DNA of 64,000 nucleotides from Cognaticolwellia sediminilitoris (lineage in GTDB: Bacteria > Pseudomonadota > Gammaproteobacteria > Enterobacterales > Alteromonadaceae). Every line of letters begins with the position of its first letter. Position 1 is the stretch's first letter. Where the stretch lies: the NCBI GenBank assembly GCA_002104535.1, contig NBOG01000008.1, positions 103,103 to 167,102 on the forward strand, given 5' to 3'. Both the position numbers and the translations under genes were made by a program. The notes beneath the pieces are model-generated. The model searched no databases, had not been told where the DNA came from, and saw nothing but the letters and a program-made list of their open reading frames with translations. This document shows positions 1 through 7,172 of the stretch, one piece after another.

Positions 1-184
1 TAAAGCAAAAAACTTATATATTAAAACATAATAGCCTTGATAAAACCTATGGCAATACCCATATATTTGAGTAAACTATATGTGTTTTAATACCCGAGTA
101 GTTTACTAGGTTTTAGAAAAAAACAAACTACTTCTTTAAATTTGCGTAAGAATAAATTTTTATTAATACTTCCTGGAGAATATA

Positions 185-766
185 ATGGCTATCGAATTAC
201 CAGCACTACCATATGCTATGGATGCACTCGCACCACACATTTCACAAGAAACTTTAGAGTTTCACTATGGTAAGCACCACAACACATACGTTGTAAAATT
301 GAACGGTCTTATCGAAGGTACTGATTTTGAAGGAAAGTCTTTAGAAGACATCGTTAAATCATCATCTGCTGGTATCTTTAACAATGCTGCACAAATTTGG
401 AATCACACTTTTTACTGGAACAGCTTAAGCCCTAACGGCGGCGGCGAACCTACTGGCGCATTAGCTGAAGCTATTATCGCTAACTTTGGTTCATTTGCAG
501 AGTTTAAAGCAAAATTCACTGATAGCGCTATCAACAACTTTGGTTCAAGCTGGACTTGGTTAGTTAAAAACGCTGATGGCAGCCTTGCAATCGTAAATAC
601 TTCTAACGCTGCAACTCCATTAACTGATGAAGGTGTAACACCTCTTCTTACAGTTGATTTATGGGAACATGCTTACTACATCGATTACCGTAACCTTCGC
701 CCAAGCTACATGGAAGGTTTCTGGGCACTAGCTAACTGGGATTTTGCTTCAGCAAACTTCGCATAA
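185..766 (+). CDS. sodB: Iron superoxide dismutase
   Basis: Cytoplasmic Fe-dependent superoxide dismutase, converting superoxide to hydrogen peroxide and oxygen. The 193-residue length is that of bacterial FeSOD. The four metal ligands are visible: His27 (in LEFHYGKHH), His74 (WNHTFYW), and Asp157 and His161 (VDLWEHAYY). The start is the ATG preceded by a CTGGAG ribosome-binding site. A rho-independent hairpin follows the stop, so it looks monocistronic. The long AT-rich leader (1-184) presumably holds the promoter, but no operator could be assigned. The neighbour fadR is convergent. The family assignment is secure; iron rather than manganese is inferred from resemblance to SodB proteins. Confidence 0.96.
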   Translation: MAIELPALPYAMDALAPHISQETLEFHYGKHHNTYVVKLNGLIEGTDFEGKSLEDIVKSSSAGIFNNAAQIWNHTFYWNSLSPNGGGEPTGALAEAIIANFGSFAEFKAKFTDSAINNFGSSWTWLVKNADGSLAIVNTSNAATPLTDEGVTPLLTVDLWEHAYYIDYRNLRPSYMEGFWALANWDFASANFA

Positions 767-786
767 TAGCCAGTACTTAACATTCG

Positions 787-816
787 AAAGGTCAACTTGA
801 TGTTGACCTTTTTTTT
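787..816 (+). terminator. Rho-independent terminator of sodB
   Basis: Perfect 8-bp stem AGGTCAAC/GTTGACCT with a 5-base loop, followed by a run of eight or more T, 21 bases after the sodB stop. Confidence 0.9.
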
Positions 817-841
817 GCCCTAATTATTGTACTAAGATCAA

Positions 842-879
842 AAAAGGCAACTGTATGCTTTTAAAGCCAGTTGCCTTTT
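842..879 (-). terminator. Terminator of fadR
   Basis: 12-bp stem (AAAAGGCAACTG paired with CAGTTGCCTTTT) lying 37 bases beyond the fadR stop. On the minus strand it ends in a T run; its plus-strand T tract is shorter. Confidence 0.85.
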
Positions 880-915
880 ATATTTTCAATGCGTTGCTAT
901 ACGATTTTTAAATCG

Positions 916-1626
916 CTATTCAGCCAGCTCTTTCAATACTTCATCTTTCAGTTCAAGCCAAAGCTTCCCTGATTCAATACCGTATTTTCTTACCGCAAAA
1001 ACGGACTCATCAAATTGCCCTGCTTTAGCCAATTCAATTAACTTTTTATAATACGCTCTTGATATTTCACGACCACGTGGATGAGAAAAATACAAACTAC
1101 CTAAACGAGAATATAAGCCTCTAAAACCATTCAAAATAAGTAAATATATAGAGTTACCTGAGGCAACAACTAATTCTTTATTTAGCTTATAATCGAACTC
1201 TGCAAATGCTTCACCAGTATCTTCAACATCTTCAATTGCAGATAATAACTCAATAGTTTTTTCTGGGTTATTTTTAATCGCACCACGGACATAAATAGCA
1301 CTAATATTAGTACGTGCTGACATTAAGTTATCAACCAAATCAGGAATACCTTCTTGGTCAAGCTGTGCTAGAGTTTCTAAAATATTAAGACTAGAAGTTT
1401 CCCAAAAGTTATTAACTTTCGTTGGCTTACCATGTTTGATTGTGAGCCAACCATCACGCGCTAAACGCTGTAACACTTCTCTTAATGTTGTTCTTGTAAC
1501 ACCGATAAGTTCTGATAATTCACGTTCAGCGGGCAAAATAGTCCCGGGTGGAAAACCACCATTCCAAATAGATTCAACAATATACTGCTCGGCAAATCCT
1601 GCTGGACTGTGCGCTTTTATAACCAT
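916..1626 (-). CDS. fadR: Fatty acid metabolism regulator FadR
   Basis: GntR-family acyl-CoA-responsive regulator that represses beta-oxidation genes and activates unsaturated fatty acid synthesis genes. The N-terminal winged helix is almost identical to E. coli FadR ([20 protein letters not shown], then [17 protein letters not shown]), and the C-terminal FCD-type acyl-CoA domain follows. The start chosen is the ATG of [14 protein letters not shown], the canonical FadR N-terminus, with CTGGAG upstream. An in-frame ATG five codons earlier is rejected. In E. coli and Vibrio nhaB lies directly divergent; here nhaB is 18.6 kb away, so this gene marks the left edge of an insertion hotspot. A FadR-like operator lies just upstream. 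Confidence 0.97.
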   Translation of the reverse strand: MVIKAHSPAGFAEQYIVESIWNGGFPPGTILPAERELSELIGVTRTTLREVLQRLARDGWLTIKHGKPTKVNNFWETSSLNILETLAQLDQEGIPDLVDNLMSARTNISAIYVRGAIKNNPEKTIELLSAIEDVEDTGEAFAEFDYKLNKELVVASGNSIYLLILNGFRGLYSRLGSLYFSHPRGREISRAYYKKLIELAKAGQFDESVFAVRKYGIESGKLWLELKDEVLKELAE

Positions 1627-1661
1627 GTGGCTCCAGATCACTTCGTGTTAACTGTAATTGA

Positions 1662-1677
1662 AACTGATTGTACCAGA
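1662..1677 (-). promoter_or_regulatory. Possible FadR autoregulatory site
   Basis: Read on the minus strand the segment is TCTGGTACAATCAGTT. It keeps the CTGGT half and the GTT end of the E. coli FadR consensus, with about 10 of 16 positions matching by eye, and lies some 36 bases before the fadR start. This is inference from similarity only. Confidence 0.35.
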
Positions 1678-2031
1678 AGAATCAATTGACACAAGCCAAT
1701 AAAGCACTGTTAATGTGTGGCGAGTGCCACTTAAGTTGAGAATTCGAGGCAGGTTGAGAATTTTTATATTTAATAATTTAACCGTAAATTACGGCTAGCA
1801 TGCGTTGTAGCGTTTATTCCGCTGTATTGAAATATGTTTGGTCAAGGGAAAATCTAAGATAATGTGCACTTTATACTCCCCTGTATAGGCAATGCACGAT
1901 ATAAAAATTTTAATAAAATTTAAATAATTTTGCTTTTCTTCGTCTTCTTTGAGCATGAAGCGGTCAAAAATGGTGGCTAATATTCACCTCTATTAATGTC
2001 GGCTAGGATACGATTGCGGACATTAGCCTTG
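1678..2031. other. Non-coding stretch at left edge of the accessory island
   Basis: No convincing gene on either strand. The sequence is AT-rich. Around 1820-1850 it resembles, in degenerate form, the conserved block found beside attC-like sites at 4.3 and 6.9 kb (GCTGTATTGAAA then TTTGGTCAA). It probably marks the junction between core chromosome and island. Confidence 0.4.
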
Positions 2032-2094
2032 GCTTATCTAGCGACAAGGGGACCGACATTGCAGACACTTCAAAGAACCTGACCCCGCAGTTCT
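2032..2094 (-). repeat. Dispersed repeat family A, copy 1
   Basis: About 63 bp. On the minus strand the core reads GAACTGCGGGGTCAGG then TTCTTTGAAGTGTC, followed by TGCAATGTCGG and CTAGATAAGCC. Further copies lie at 4511-4572, 9521-9588, 11461-11548 and 14108-14150. No coding function is seen. It abuts a transposase fragment. Confidence 0.75.
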
Positions 2095-2108
2095 TTTTAA
2101 TAAGGTCG

Positions 2109-2258
2109 TTGGCTTTTAAGTGGTTCAGAATACTATTTGGGTGCTGGAAAACCAATACACCTTATGATGAGTCTAAGTATTTAGAAGCATTGAAACGTAG
2201 AGGTTCGCCACTATTAAAATTTGCAATAAATAGCCAAATTTTACTAGTTGTCCACCTC
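2109..2258 (+). pseudogene. Probable transposase C-terminal fragment
   Basis: A short open frame contains WFRILFGCWKTNTPYDESKY followed by LEALKRRGSPLLK, a pattern I associate with the C-termini of IS110/IS116-type transposases. This is recalled resemblance, not a search result. There is no intact start or upstream catalytic part: family A repeat copy 1 sits immediately before it. The frame runs on without its own stop into an attC-like half site and the next cassette gene. A remnant is the best reading. A relationship to the IS110 N-terminal fragment at 9.6-9.7 kb is possible but unproven. Confidence 0.45.
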
Positions 2259-2259
2259 A

Positions 2260-2274
2260 GGGCGTGTTGTTATG
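2260..2274 (-). repeat. attC-like left half site (R'' box), truncated
   Basis: On the minus strand, five bases after the stop of the gene at 2280-2705, the sequence CATAACAACACGCCC has the form of an attC inverse core (R''). The rest of the site is missing and replaced by the transposase fragment, so this looks like an attC interrupted by an insertion or deletion. Confidence 0.5.
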
Positions 2275-2279
2275 AGTAC

Positions 2280-2705
2280 TTACTTAACAAAACCTGTTGA
2301 AACCCTTTTTAAAGTATTTATAGAGTTATCAGTATTATCCCGATAAATTAGGGTATCTTTTGTAACGGAAAGAACAGTAACGCACGATAATTCGTCTTTC
2401 TGCATTGCACCAAATGAATCAAATTTAAAAACTACACAACTCTGATCCCCATCCATTTTCCATAGACCATCAGCAAACCAGTAACTTCTAACATCGTCTT
2501 CGAAGTAACCAAATGCATGAAACCTACCTTCTGGTAGATATGACATATAAGAAAGGATTTTACCGTCTTCGGTATAAAACTCAGCCCAAACTCCATGCAT
2601 TAGACTCTTAAAATCTTGCTTAGTATCAACTTGTTTTGTTGCACCAACTGATGTGCAAACTAAAAGAAGAATTGTAATGATGACTCTATTCATTTTTGTA
2701 CTCAT
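2280..2705 (-). CDS. Secreted protein of unknown function (cassette gene)
   Basis: I do not recognise the family. About 141 residues with an N-terminal signal peptide (MNRVIITILLLVCTSVGA) and a mature part rich in aromatic and beta-prone segments, including a YFEDDVRSYWFADGLWKMDG stretch and three cysteines; a lipocalin-like or small beta-barrel fold would fit but is a guess. The start chosen is the ATG that overlaps the R' core of the preceding attC-like site (GCGTTATGAG), common in cassettes. The ATG four codons further in, at MNRVII, is equally possible. It is the last unit of the minus-oriented cassette run and ends in a truncated attC-like half site. Confidence 0.7.
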   Translation of the reverse strand: MSTKMNRVIITILLLVCTSVGATKQVDTKQDFKSLMHGVWAEFYTEDGKILSYMSYLPEGRFHAFGYFEDDVRSYWFADGLWKMDGDQSCVVFKFDSFGAMQKDELSCVTVLSVTKDTLIYRDNTDNSINTLKRVSTGFVK

Positions 2706-2787
2706 AACGCTTAACATATGGGGATTTTACGAGTGTTTTTGGCCGAAGGCCAGCGAGTAAAATTTCCACCATGATGTTTTTGTTATA
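2703..2787 (-). repeat. attC-like recombination site 1
   Basis: Read on the minus strand it runs from R'' TATAACAAAAACATC to R' ATATGTTAAGCGTTATG. Between them lie self-complementary arms (TTTTACTCGCTGGCC against GGCCAAAAACACTCGTAAAA). It begins right after the stop of the gene at 2788-3324 and ends at the start of the next gene, which is how integron cassettes are arranged. Confidence 0.8.
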
Positions 2788-3324
2788 TTACCGGAAAACT
2801 ATCTCTCGAAGCTCAAAGCCAAATTTTGAACTGTAACCCTCAGCAACAACCTGTTGACCATTATAAATAGGTAGAAAATCCTCCTTAAGAGGAATTTCAT
2901 AAGTGCCAGAACTAAACTCTTTAAACACTACATGCCCATAGTAACCGTAATGTTTGTATGGAATCCTTTTTTCTTGCACAGTGAGGCTAACTGACTCGTA
3001 TTGTTTAGCTGATACAAGGTGCAATCCCAAGTTCAATGTGAAGCTGGAAGCTACAGCTATAAACATAGGAGTGAAAACAACCAGTGCTGCTATACGCATG
3101 TAGTTGGCAAGTTTTTTTATACTCCTTTTAACAACAGGTAAATTGGGGTCTACCACCATTTTAAAGTGTGGCACGAATATCAAAGAACAAACAAAGCCAA
3201 TAGGAACAAAAAAAACAATATTTTCTGGGTTACTGAAAAAGTCTTTTACAACAAATAAGAAAACAATCAAAAGCAAAGTAATGATAGTTAAGTATATATA
3301 GACTGTTAATTTAAATGCTTTCAT
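2788..3324 (-). CDS. Membrane protein of unknown function (cassette gene)
   Basis: 178 residues, family not recognised. There are three hydrophobic membrane segments (about residues 5-27, 37-53 and 74-97), then a soluble C-terminal domain of about 80 residues with YKHYGYYGHVVFKEFSSGTY and a final FGFELREIVFR. That tail resembles the small beta-rich domains of DUF3592-like membrane proteins only in general layout. The start is the ATG 7 bases after the R' core of attC-like site 2, with no clear Shine-Dalgarno sequence. It is flanked on both sides by attC-like sites, so it is a single-gene cassette. Confidence 0.75.
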   Translation of the reverse strand: MKAFKLTVYIYLTIITLLLIVFLFVVKDFFSNPENIVFFVPIGFVCSLIFVPHFKMVVDPNLPVVKRSIKKLANYMRIAALVVFTPMFIAVASSFTLNLGLHLVSAKQYESVSLTVQEKRIPYKHYGYYGHVVFKEFSSGTYEIPLKEDFLPIYNGQQVVAEGYSSKFGFELREIVFR

Positions 3325-3330
3325 AGGTAA

Positions 3331-3424
3331 TATAACGCCCCTAATAAACGGCGCAAACTTGTTGGCTAAAATGGCGAGGAACGAGCTCCAGCCAGCGAGT
3401 TAGCGTCCGGTTGATTGGATTACT
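3331..3424 (-). repeat. attC-like recombination site 2
   Basis: On the minus strand, R''-side TAGTAATCCAATCAACCGGAC to R'-side CGTTTATTAGGGGCGTTATA. Inner arms are CTAACTCGCTGGCTGG and CCATTTTAGCCAAC. It overlaps the stop of the gene at 3423-3650 and ends 7 bases before the next start. Confidence 0.75.
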
Positions 3425-3650
3425 AGGTGTTGAAGCCATTTAATGCCGTGCCAAGATGAATATAACCTAAGACTAAACCAACCAACGCACCAATTGGAAC
3501 AATTAATAAGTAGAGAACCCAAACCCAACCTAAAGCTGTTTGGTCTGCGATGAATAGTGAAATGATATAAAAGCTACCAAACAAAGCACCGAATGTAGTG
3601 ACACTCCCCAGACCAAATCCAATTAACGCTCCAATTAAATTCAACAGCAT
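3423..3650 (-). CDS. Small hydrophobic membrane protein (cassette gene)
   Basis: 75 residues that are almost entirely membrane segments: about residues 3-32 and 42-66, glycine-rich (GALIGFGLGS, GALVGLVLGYIHLG). The family was not recognised. AAAAGGA lies about a dozen bases before the ATG and the R' core of attC-like site 3 is just upstream, so the start is well supported. The stop lies inside attC-like site 2. Small glycine-rich membrane proteins are common integron cargo; no function can be assigned. Confidence 0.7.
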   Translation of the reverse strand: MLLNLIGALIGFGLGSVTTFGALFGSFYIISLFIADQTALGWVWVLYLLIVPIGALVGLVLGYIHLGTALNGFNT

Positions 3651-3671
3651 AATGTGTTAATTCCTTTTAGA

Positions 3672-3785
3672 CACCTAACGCTTAACATATGGGGCAATTA
3701 CTTGCTGGCCATACTGCGCGAAGCGCCAGCCAGTGAGTAATTGCCCCAGCGAGTTAACGAGCGAAATAATGTTTTTGTTAGGTGC
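3672..3785 (-). repeat. attC-like recombination site 3 (best formed)
   Basis: The clearest site. The outer boxes are exact inverted copies: GCACCTAAC at the R'' end and GTTAGGTG at the R' end on the minus strand. Inner arms pair over long stretches (GGGGCAATTACTCACTGGCTGG against CCAGCAAGTAATTGCCCC), with a small GCGCTTCGCGC loop. About 114 bp, within the range of long marine attC sites. Confidence 0.88.
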
Positions 3786-3799
3786 GTGTTTAACAGCAG

Positions 3800-4156
3800 C
3801 TACAGTTTGTGTTTTGAACAAAATACAATTCCTTTTAATGCTTGCTGTGAGCAACCCGCAAACATGCAAATATCGCGGCTTAGACCACCATGTTTTAATG
3901 ATTCTATGCCCGCTCTAGCTGTAAGGAAATCAAATTCAGAAAGTGATTTGCACTTGGTTTTAACTGCAAAATTTGATCGCCTATCCATTTCTGCTCCAAA
4001 TTCTACAACCCAAAATTGATTACATAAGTTGCATTTGAAAAGGTCAGTCCATTCAGTATTTGATCGCTCTATGGTTTTGAACTTTTCGACAAAAGCATCT
4101 CTTGGCATTGGGACTTCAACTGTTTCAGCCAGGCTACTACATTTGCAAGTTTTCAC
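3800..4156 (-). CDS. Cysteine-rich, probably zinc-binding protein (cassette gene)
   Basis: About 118 residues, family unknown. Cysteine pairs are spaced like metal-binding knuckles: CKC near the N-terminus, CNLC (in DLFKCNLCNQFW), CMFAGC, and CSKH at the C-terminus. This suggests two zinc sites. There is no signal peptide, so it is probably cytoplasmic. The start taken is GTG, with TAGGTG (part of the R' core) serving as ribosome-binding site; a GTG three codons upstream lies inside the R' core. Bounded by attC-like sites 3 and 4. An overlapping plus-strand frame was rejected because it lacks these motifs. Confidence 0.65.
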   Translation of the reverse strand: MKTCKCSSLAETVEVPMPRDAFVEKFKTIERSNTEWTDLFKCNLCNQFWVVEFGAEMDRRSNFAVKTKCKSLSEFDFLTARAGIESLKHGGLSRDICMFAGCSQQALKGIVFCSKHKL

Positions 4157-4161
4157 TGAAA

Positions 4162-4286
4162 GCACCTAACGCTTAATATAGAGCGATTTGCGCACTTCCC
4201 TACATAAGTGTCGCGCACTTTGATAATTTCACTATTAATAACAAAAATAATAAACCTTTGCTAGCTAATATAGGGGCGTTAACACC
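4162..4286 (-). repeat. attC-like recombination site 4
   Basis: On the minus strand the R' end is TATATTAAGCGTTAGGTGC, immediately before the gene at 3800-4156. The R'' end is GGTGTTAACGCCCC. The middle contains an AT-rich segment (AATTTCACTATTAATAAC, then AATAATAAACCTTTGCTAGC, plus-strand sense) that recurs in sites 6 and 8. Confidence 0.65.
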
Positions 4287-4397
4287 AAACGGTATTTAAA
4301 CACAGTTTAGTCAATTCACTTTGAGGTAATGTTTTTAGTCCGCTTTGGTGCTGCTATGAAGGTGAATTAAAGCAAAGAATACTTCCGCTTCAGGCCC
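4287..4397 (+). repeat. Dispersed repeat family B, copy 1
   Basis: Block of about 110 bp next to attC-like site 4, recognisable by CACTTTGAGGTAATG then TTTTTAGTCCGCTTTGGTGC, then GGTGAATTAAAGCAAAGAA. Copies lie at 6886-7003 in the same orientation and 12475-12570 inverted, each next to an attC-like site sharing the same inner sequence. No gene is seen. Confidence 0.75.
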
Positions 4398-4425
4398 GAA
4401 CTGTCGTTAGTAACTCAAAAAGCTT

Positions 4426-4502
4426 AGGTCAGCAATTGGCTAGCTGAAGAAGTCTCTAATGGTCACTAGCTTAATGTTAACAAAGATACGATAGCCGACA
4501 TA
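4426..4502 (+). repeat. Dispersed repeat family C, copy 1
   Basis: About 77 bp beginning AGGTCAGCAATTGGCTAGC and including CACTAGCTTAATGTTAAC. It matches 11559-11636 in the same orientation with scattered mismatches. Both copies lie beside a family A repeat. Confidence 0.65.
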
Positions 4503-4510
4503 CTCTCTTA

Positions 4511-4572
4511 CTTATCTAGTGACAGGTGATCCGAAATTGCAGACATTTCAAAGAACCCGACCCCGCAGCTCT
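4511..4572 (-). repeat. Dispersed repeat family A, copy 2
   Basis: On the minus strand: GAGCTGCGGGGTCGGG, TTCTTTGAAATGTC, TGCAATTTCGGATCACC, CTAGATAAG. It lies 18 bases downstream of the serine hydrolase stop. Confidence 0.75.
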
Positions 4573-4590
4573 CTTACGCTAATTTATCAA

Positions 4591-6099
4591 TCATACTTTG
4601 CTAAAGTCTTCTCCGAAAAGCGATAACCCTTTAACTTCACCATCTTTTATTTTATATGTTAAAACTTTGCCTCCTTCATTCATTGCAGAAAATTCGACTC
4701 TCATCGTATCCAATTTAGTAAAAGCTGTTGCTATTGCGCTAACTTCACCTAACCTCACTTCAAAAACACCTGACTTAAGCAGTTTAATATTTAATTGCCC
4801 CCAATGAGGATGATGAAATACTCCAACATATTTTTGTTTATCTAGACTAAGTTTCATAACTCTAGAGGATGCTTTTTTTACCTTTATATCGTTCCATTTT
4901 TTAATGTTTTCTTTCACTTCGGTAGCTCTTATTCGCATCGCTAAAATATGCTTTTCTGCCTTTTTATTGGCGTCACCATCATGAAGTAAAATACTATAAG
5001 CGATATCACTTATGGCATTGGTCAAATCTTGACTAATAAGATTTTCATTATTCAATACCACTAAACCAATATTATGCTCTGGAATAAAAGAGCTGTGGGT
5101 ATGAGTACCAGCAACACCACCAAAGTGATGAAGCATTCTACTCCCTTTGTATGGACCTATTTGCCAGCCCCATGCATAACCAGTACGTTTAAAATCAAGA
5201 AAACTAGCATTGTGTGAGACTAATTGTTGGTGAGACTTTTTAATTACTTCAGCAGGGAACACTTGTTTGCCATTTACTATTCCTTGATTGAGCTGCGCGA
5301 TTAAAAATAGCCCAAGATCAGATGCAGTTGCAATAGTTCCTCCAGCTGCATGCATAGTTATATCGCTTTTTTCAAACGGTAAAATTACTGTAGGATCTTC
5401 ACCTGTTAATCCATATGGACGAGCTACCTCAATTCCTTTTTTAGCTGCATCACTCATGTAGGAACTAGTATGATTCATGCCAAGAGGTTGATAAATTGTC
5501 TCTGATAATATCTTTTGCCAGCCTTGCGAGTAAAAGTCATCAACCCATACACTAGCAATATTAAAACCAAGATTGGTATATTCAAATTGCCCCAAAGGGT
5601 TTCTTTCATTTTTAGCCGAAGCACTTAAAAGAGTATGACGCTGCTTAAGATTATGGTTGCCTGTGAAAGCGAAAGTATTTAAAAGTGCATCATTCTCGAT
5701 GCCTGAAGAGCAAGACATTAAGTGTTTTAATTGAACTTTATCTGCATCAATATTCAGAAAGTCTTGCTTAGGGAACATTTCAGCAATTGAAGTGCTTTCT
5801 TTAATATCTCCATTGTGTTCCGACAGTAAAGTGGTCAAAGCGAACATAGGTTTTGTAATTGAGGCAATATAGAATGCTGTTTCAGCAGTTACTTTCTTGT
5901 TTTCTTTGATGTTAGCGAAACCAAAATACCCTTCATAAACAATTTCCCCCTCTTTAACAACGGCAATAGCGGTGCCTGAAGGCAAGCCTATTTCTTTTTT
6001 CGCTGCGTTTACATATTTATCAATGGCAGAGAAATCATCCATAGCATAAGAGCTACTTGCCCAGATTGACAACGACACCATAAGGGGAAAAACTTTCAT
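4591..6099 (-). CDS. Class C beta-lactamase-fold serine hydrolase, secreted (cassette gene)
   Basis: 502 residues with a signal peptide (cleavage near ASSSYA). The penicillin-binding/beta-lactamase-like fold is shown by the nucleophile motif SITK (in FYIASITKPMFAL, about residue 80), the YTN motif (FEYTNLGFN) and HFGGVAGTH as the third motif. The C-terminal 110 residues form an extra domain like those of periplasmic esterase or D-aminopeptidase-type members. Substrate is unknown; the family also includes carboxylesterases and peptidases, so a resistance role should not be assumed. At 1.5 kb it is long for a cassette gene, but attC-like site 5 ends 60 bases before its start. Family B, C and A repeats follow its stop. 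Confidence 0.88.
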   Translation of the reverse strand: MKVFPLMVSLSIWASSSYAMDDFSAIDKYVNAAKKEIGLPSGTAIAVVKEGEIVYEGYFGFANIKENKKVTAETAFYIASITKPMFALTTLLSEHNGDIKESTSIAEMFPKQDFLNIDADKVQLKHLMSCSSGIENDALLNTFAFTGNHNLKQRHTLLSASAKNERNPLGQFEYTNLGFNIASVWVDDFYSQGWQKILSETIYQPLGMNHTSSYMSDAAKKGIEVARPYGLTGEDPTVILPFEKSDITMHAAGGTIATASDLGLFLIAQLNQGIVNGKQVFPAEVIKKSHQQLVSHNASFLDFKRTGYAWGWQIGPYKGSRMLHHFGGVAGTHTHSSFIPEHNIGLVVLNNENLISQDLTNAISDIAYSILLHDGDANKKAEKHILAMRIRATEVKENIKKWNDIKVKKASSRVMKLSLDKQKYVGVFHHPHWGQLNIKLLKSGVFEVRLGEVSAIATAFTKLDTMRVEFSAMNEGGKVLTYKIKDGEVKGLSLFGEDFSKV

Positions 6100-6160
6100 T
6101 ATTTAATTCCTTTTAAATGATTTTGCTATTTAGGCATTGACGAGTGCAGTCATTGGTAAG

Positions 6161-6270
6161 CCAACTAACGCCCGCATAAGCAGCGGGTCAATTAATTGGA
6201 CGCTTTTTTGCGCCGTTTATCTTTGCATAAAATCGGACAAATTGAGCCGTCTGACTTAATGCGCTTGATA
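6161..6270 (-). repeat. attC-like recombination site 5
   Basis: On the minus strand it starts TATCAAGCGCATTAAGTCAG, very like the left ends of Vibrio and Shewanella attC sites, and ends GCTTATGCGGGCGTTAGTTGG. It starts 7 bases after the stop of the lipoprotein gene at 6278-6679. Confidence 0.8.
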
Positions 6271-6277
6271 CACCACA

Positions 6278-6679
6278 TTAACGTTTTTTTAAGTAGCCGC
6301 CAATATGCGTTTCTTCGTTTGGCCACTCATAAATATGCATTTCGGAAAAATTATTCTTAAATTTTACATATGCTAAAGTTTGCTCCCCAAGATGCGTATC
6401 AAACGTCCCATTGCAACTTGGTTTATTGTTATATTCAATTACCATATATTCCCATGCATAAAACCCCGTATCACCAAATTTTGTAAACGTATATTTGTCT
6501 ACGCTCACTTCAGGGTGACTTATAACTATTTGAGTTCCATCCGCTTTCAGTTCGTACGTTTCGTCACAATAATCTGCAACGAGATCCCACAAACCAACAT
6601 GATACTCATCGGATTTTTTAATCGGAGTGCTTGAACAACCAGATATCATTAAGGATATAAGCACAATGTAGAATTTCAT
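6278..6679 (-). CDS. Small lipoprotein of unknown function (cassette gene)
   Basis: 133 residues with a clear lipobox (LMISGC, Cys about residue 15), so probably anchored to the outer or inner membrane. The mature part is beta-prone with aromatic residues (GFYAWEYMVIEYNN) and two further cysteines (YCDETY, PSCNG) that could form a disulfide. The family was not recognised; the layout (GLWDLVADYCDETYELKADG) recalls small META- or lipocalin-like secreted proteins, but this is only an impression. The ATG start has AGG upstream, and the attC-like R' core (ACGTTATAC) lies within 30 bases. Single-gene cassette between sites 5 and 6. Confidence 0.75.
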   Translation of the reverse strand: MKFYIVLISLMISGCSSTPIKKSDEYHVGLWDLVADYCDETYELKADGTQIVISHPEVSVDKYTFTKFGDTGFYAWEYMVIEYNNKPSCNGTFDTHLGEQTLAYVKFKNNFSEMHIYEWPNEETHIGGYLKKR

Positions 6680-6694
6680 AGCTAGACCTGGAGT

Positions 6695-6888
6695 GGTGTA
6701 TAACGTTTAATCGCGAGCGATTAGCGCACTTTCCTGCACAAGTGTCGCGCACTTTGATAATTTCACTATTAATAACAAAAATAATAAACCTTTGCTAGCT
6801 AAAGCACTTATAAATAAATTTCACCGCTTTTAAATACAAAAATGCGCGATTTGCGCATTTTTCTGAAGGTAGAGGGCTTAACACAAAG
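6695..6888 (-). repeat. attC-like recombination site 6 (long)
   Basis: On the minus strand the R' end is CGATTAAACGTTATACACC and the putative R'' end is TGTGTTAAGCCC. At about 190 bp it is long for attC. It contains the inner AT-rich segment shared with sites 4 and 8 and a short palindrome (GCGCGATTTGCGC, about 6845). Boundaries on the R'' side are uncertain. Confidence 0.5.
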
Positions 6889-7003
6889 CTGTATTGAAAC
6901 ACAGTTTGGCCAAATCACTTTGAGGTAATGTTTTTAGTCCACTTTAGTGCTGCCGTATTCATTTTATTAAGGTGAATTAAAGCAAATAATACTTCTGCTT
7001 TAG
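6886..7003 (+). repeat. Dispersed repeat family B, copy 2
   Basis: Matches the block at 4287-4397: CAAATCACTTTGAGGTAATG, TTTTTAGTCCACTTTAGTGC, GGTGAATTAAAGCAAATAAT. It lies beyond the R'' end of attC-like site 6. The remaining bases to 7172 hold no recognisable gene. Confidence 0.75.
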
Positions 7004-7172
7004 GCTCATTCCTGCTTTTGGTATTTTATTTCTAAACACGACATTGGGATCAAATAGTTCTACTCATACTGACTTCAAAACTTTATGAAGCCAGTAATCT
7101 ATAGGACTTAATATTTTAGTCAATCAAACGATGCATTAATCATTGGAGAGTGTTTCCCTATGACTACGTTGT

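Noticed and set aside
1436..1651. Plus-strand open frame opposite fadR
   Set aside because: It is antisense to a secure gene, has no family features and no ribosome-binding site.
3733..4019. Two overlapping plus-strand open frames
   Set aside because: They overlap an attC-like site and the cysteine-knuckle gene on the other strand, and lack recognisable domains; cassette order supports the minus-strand gene.
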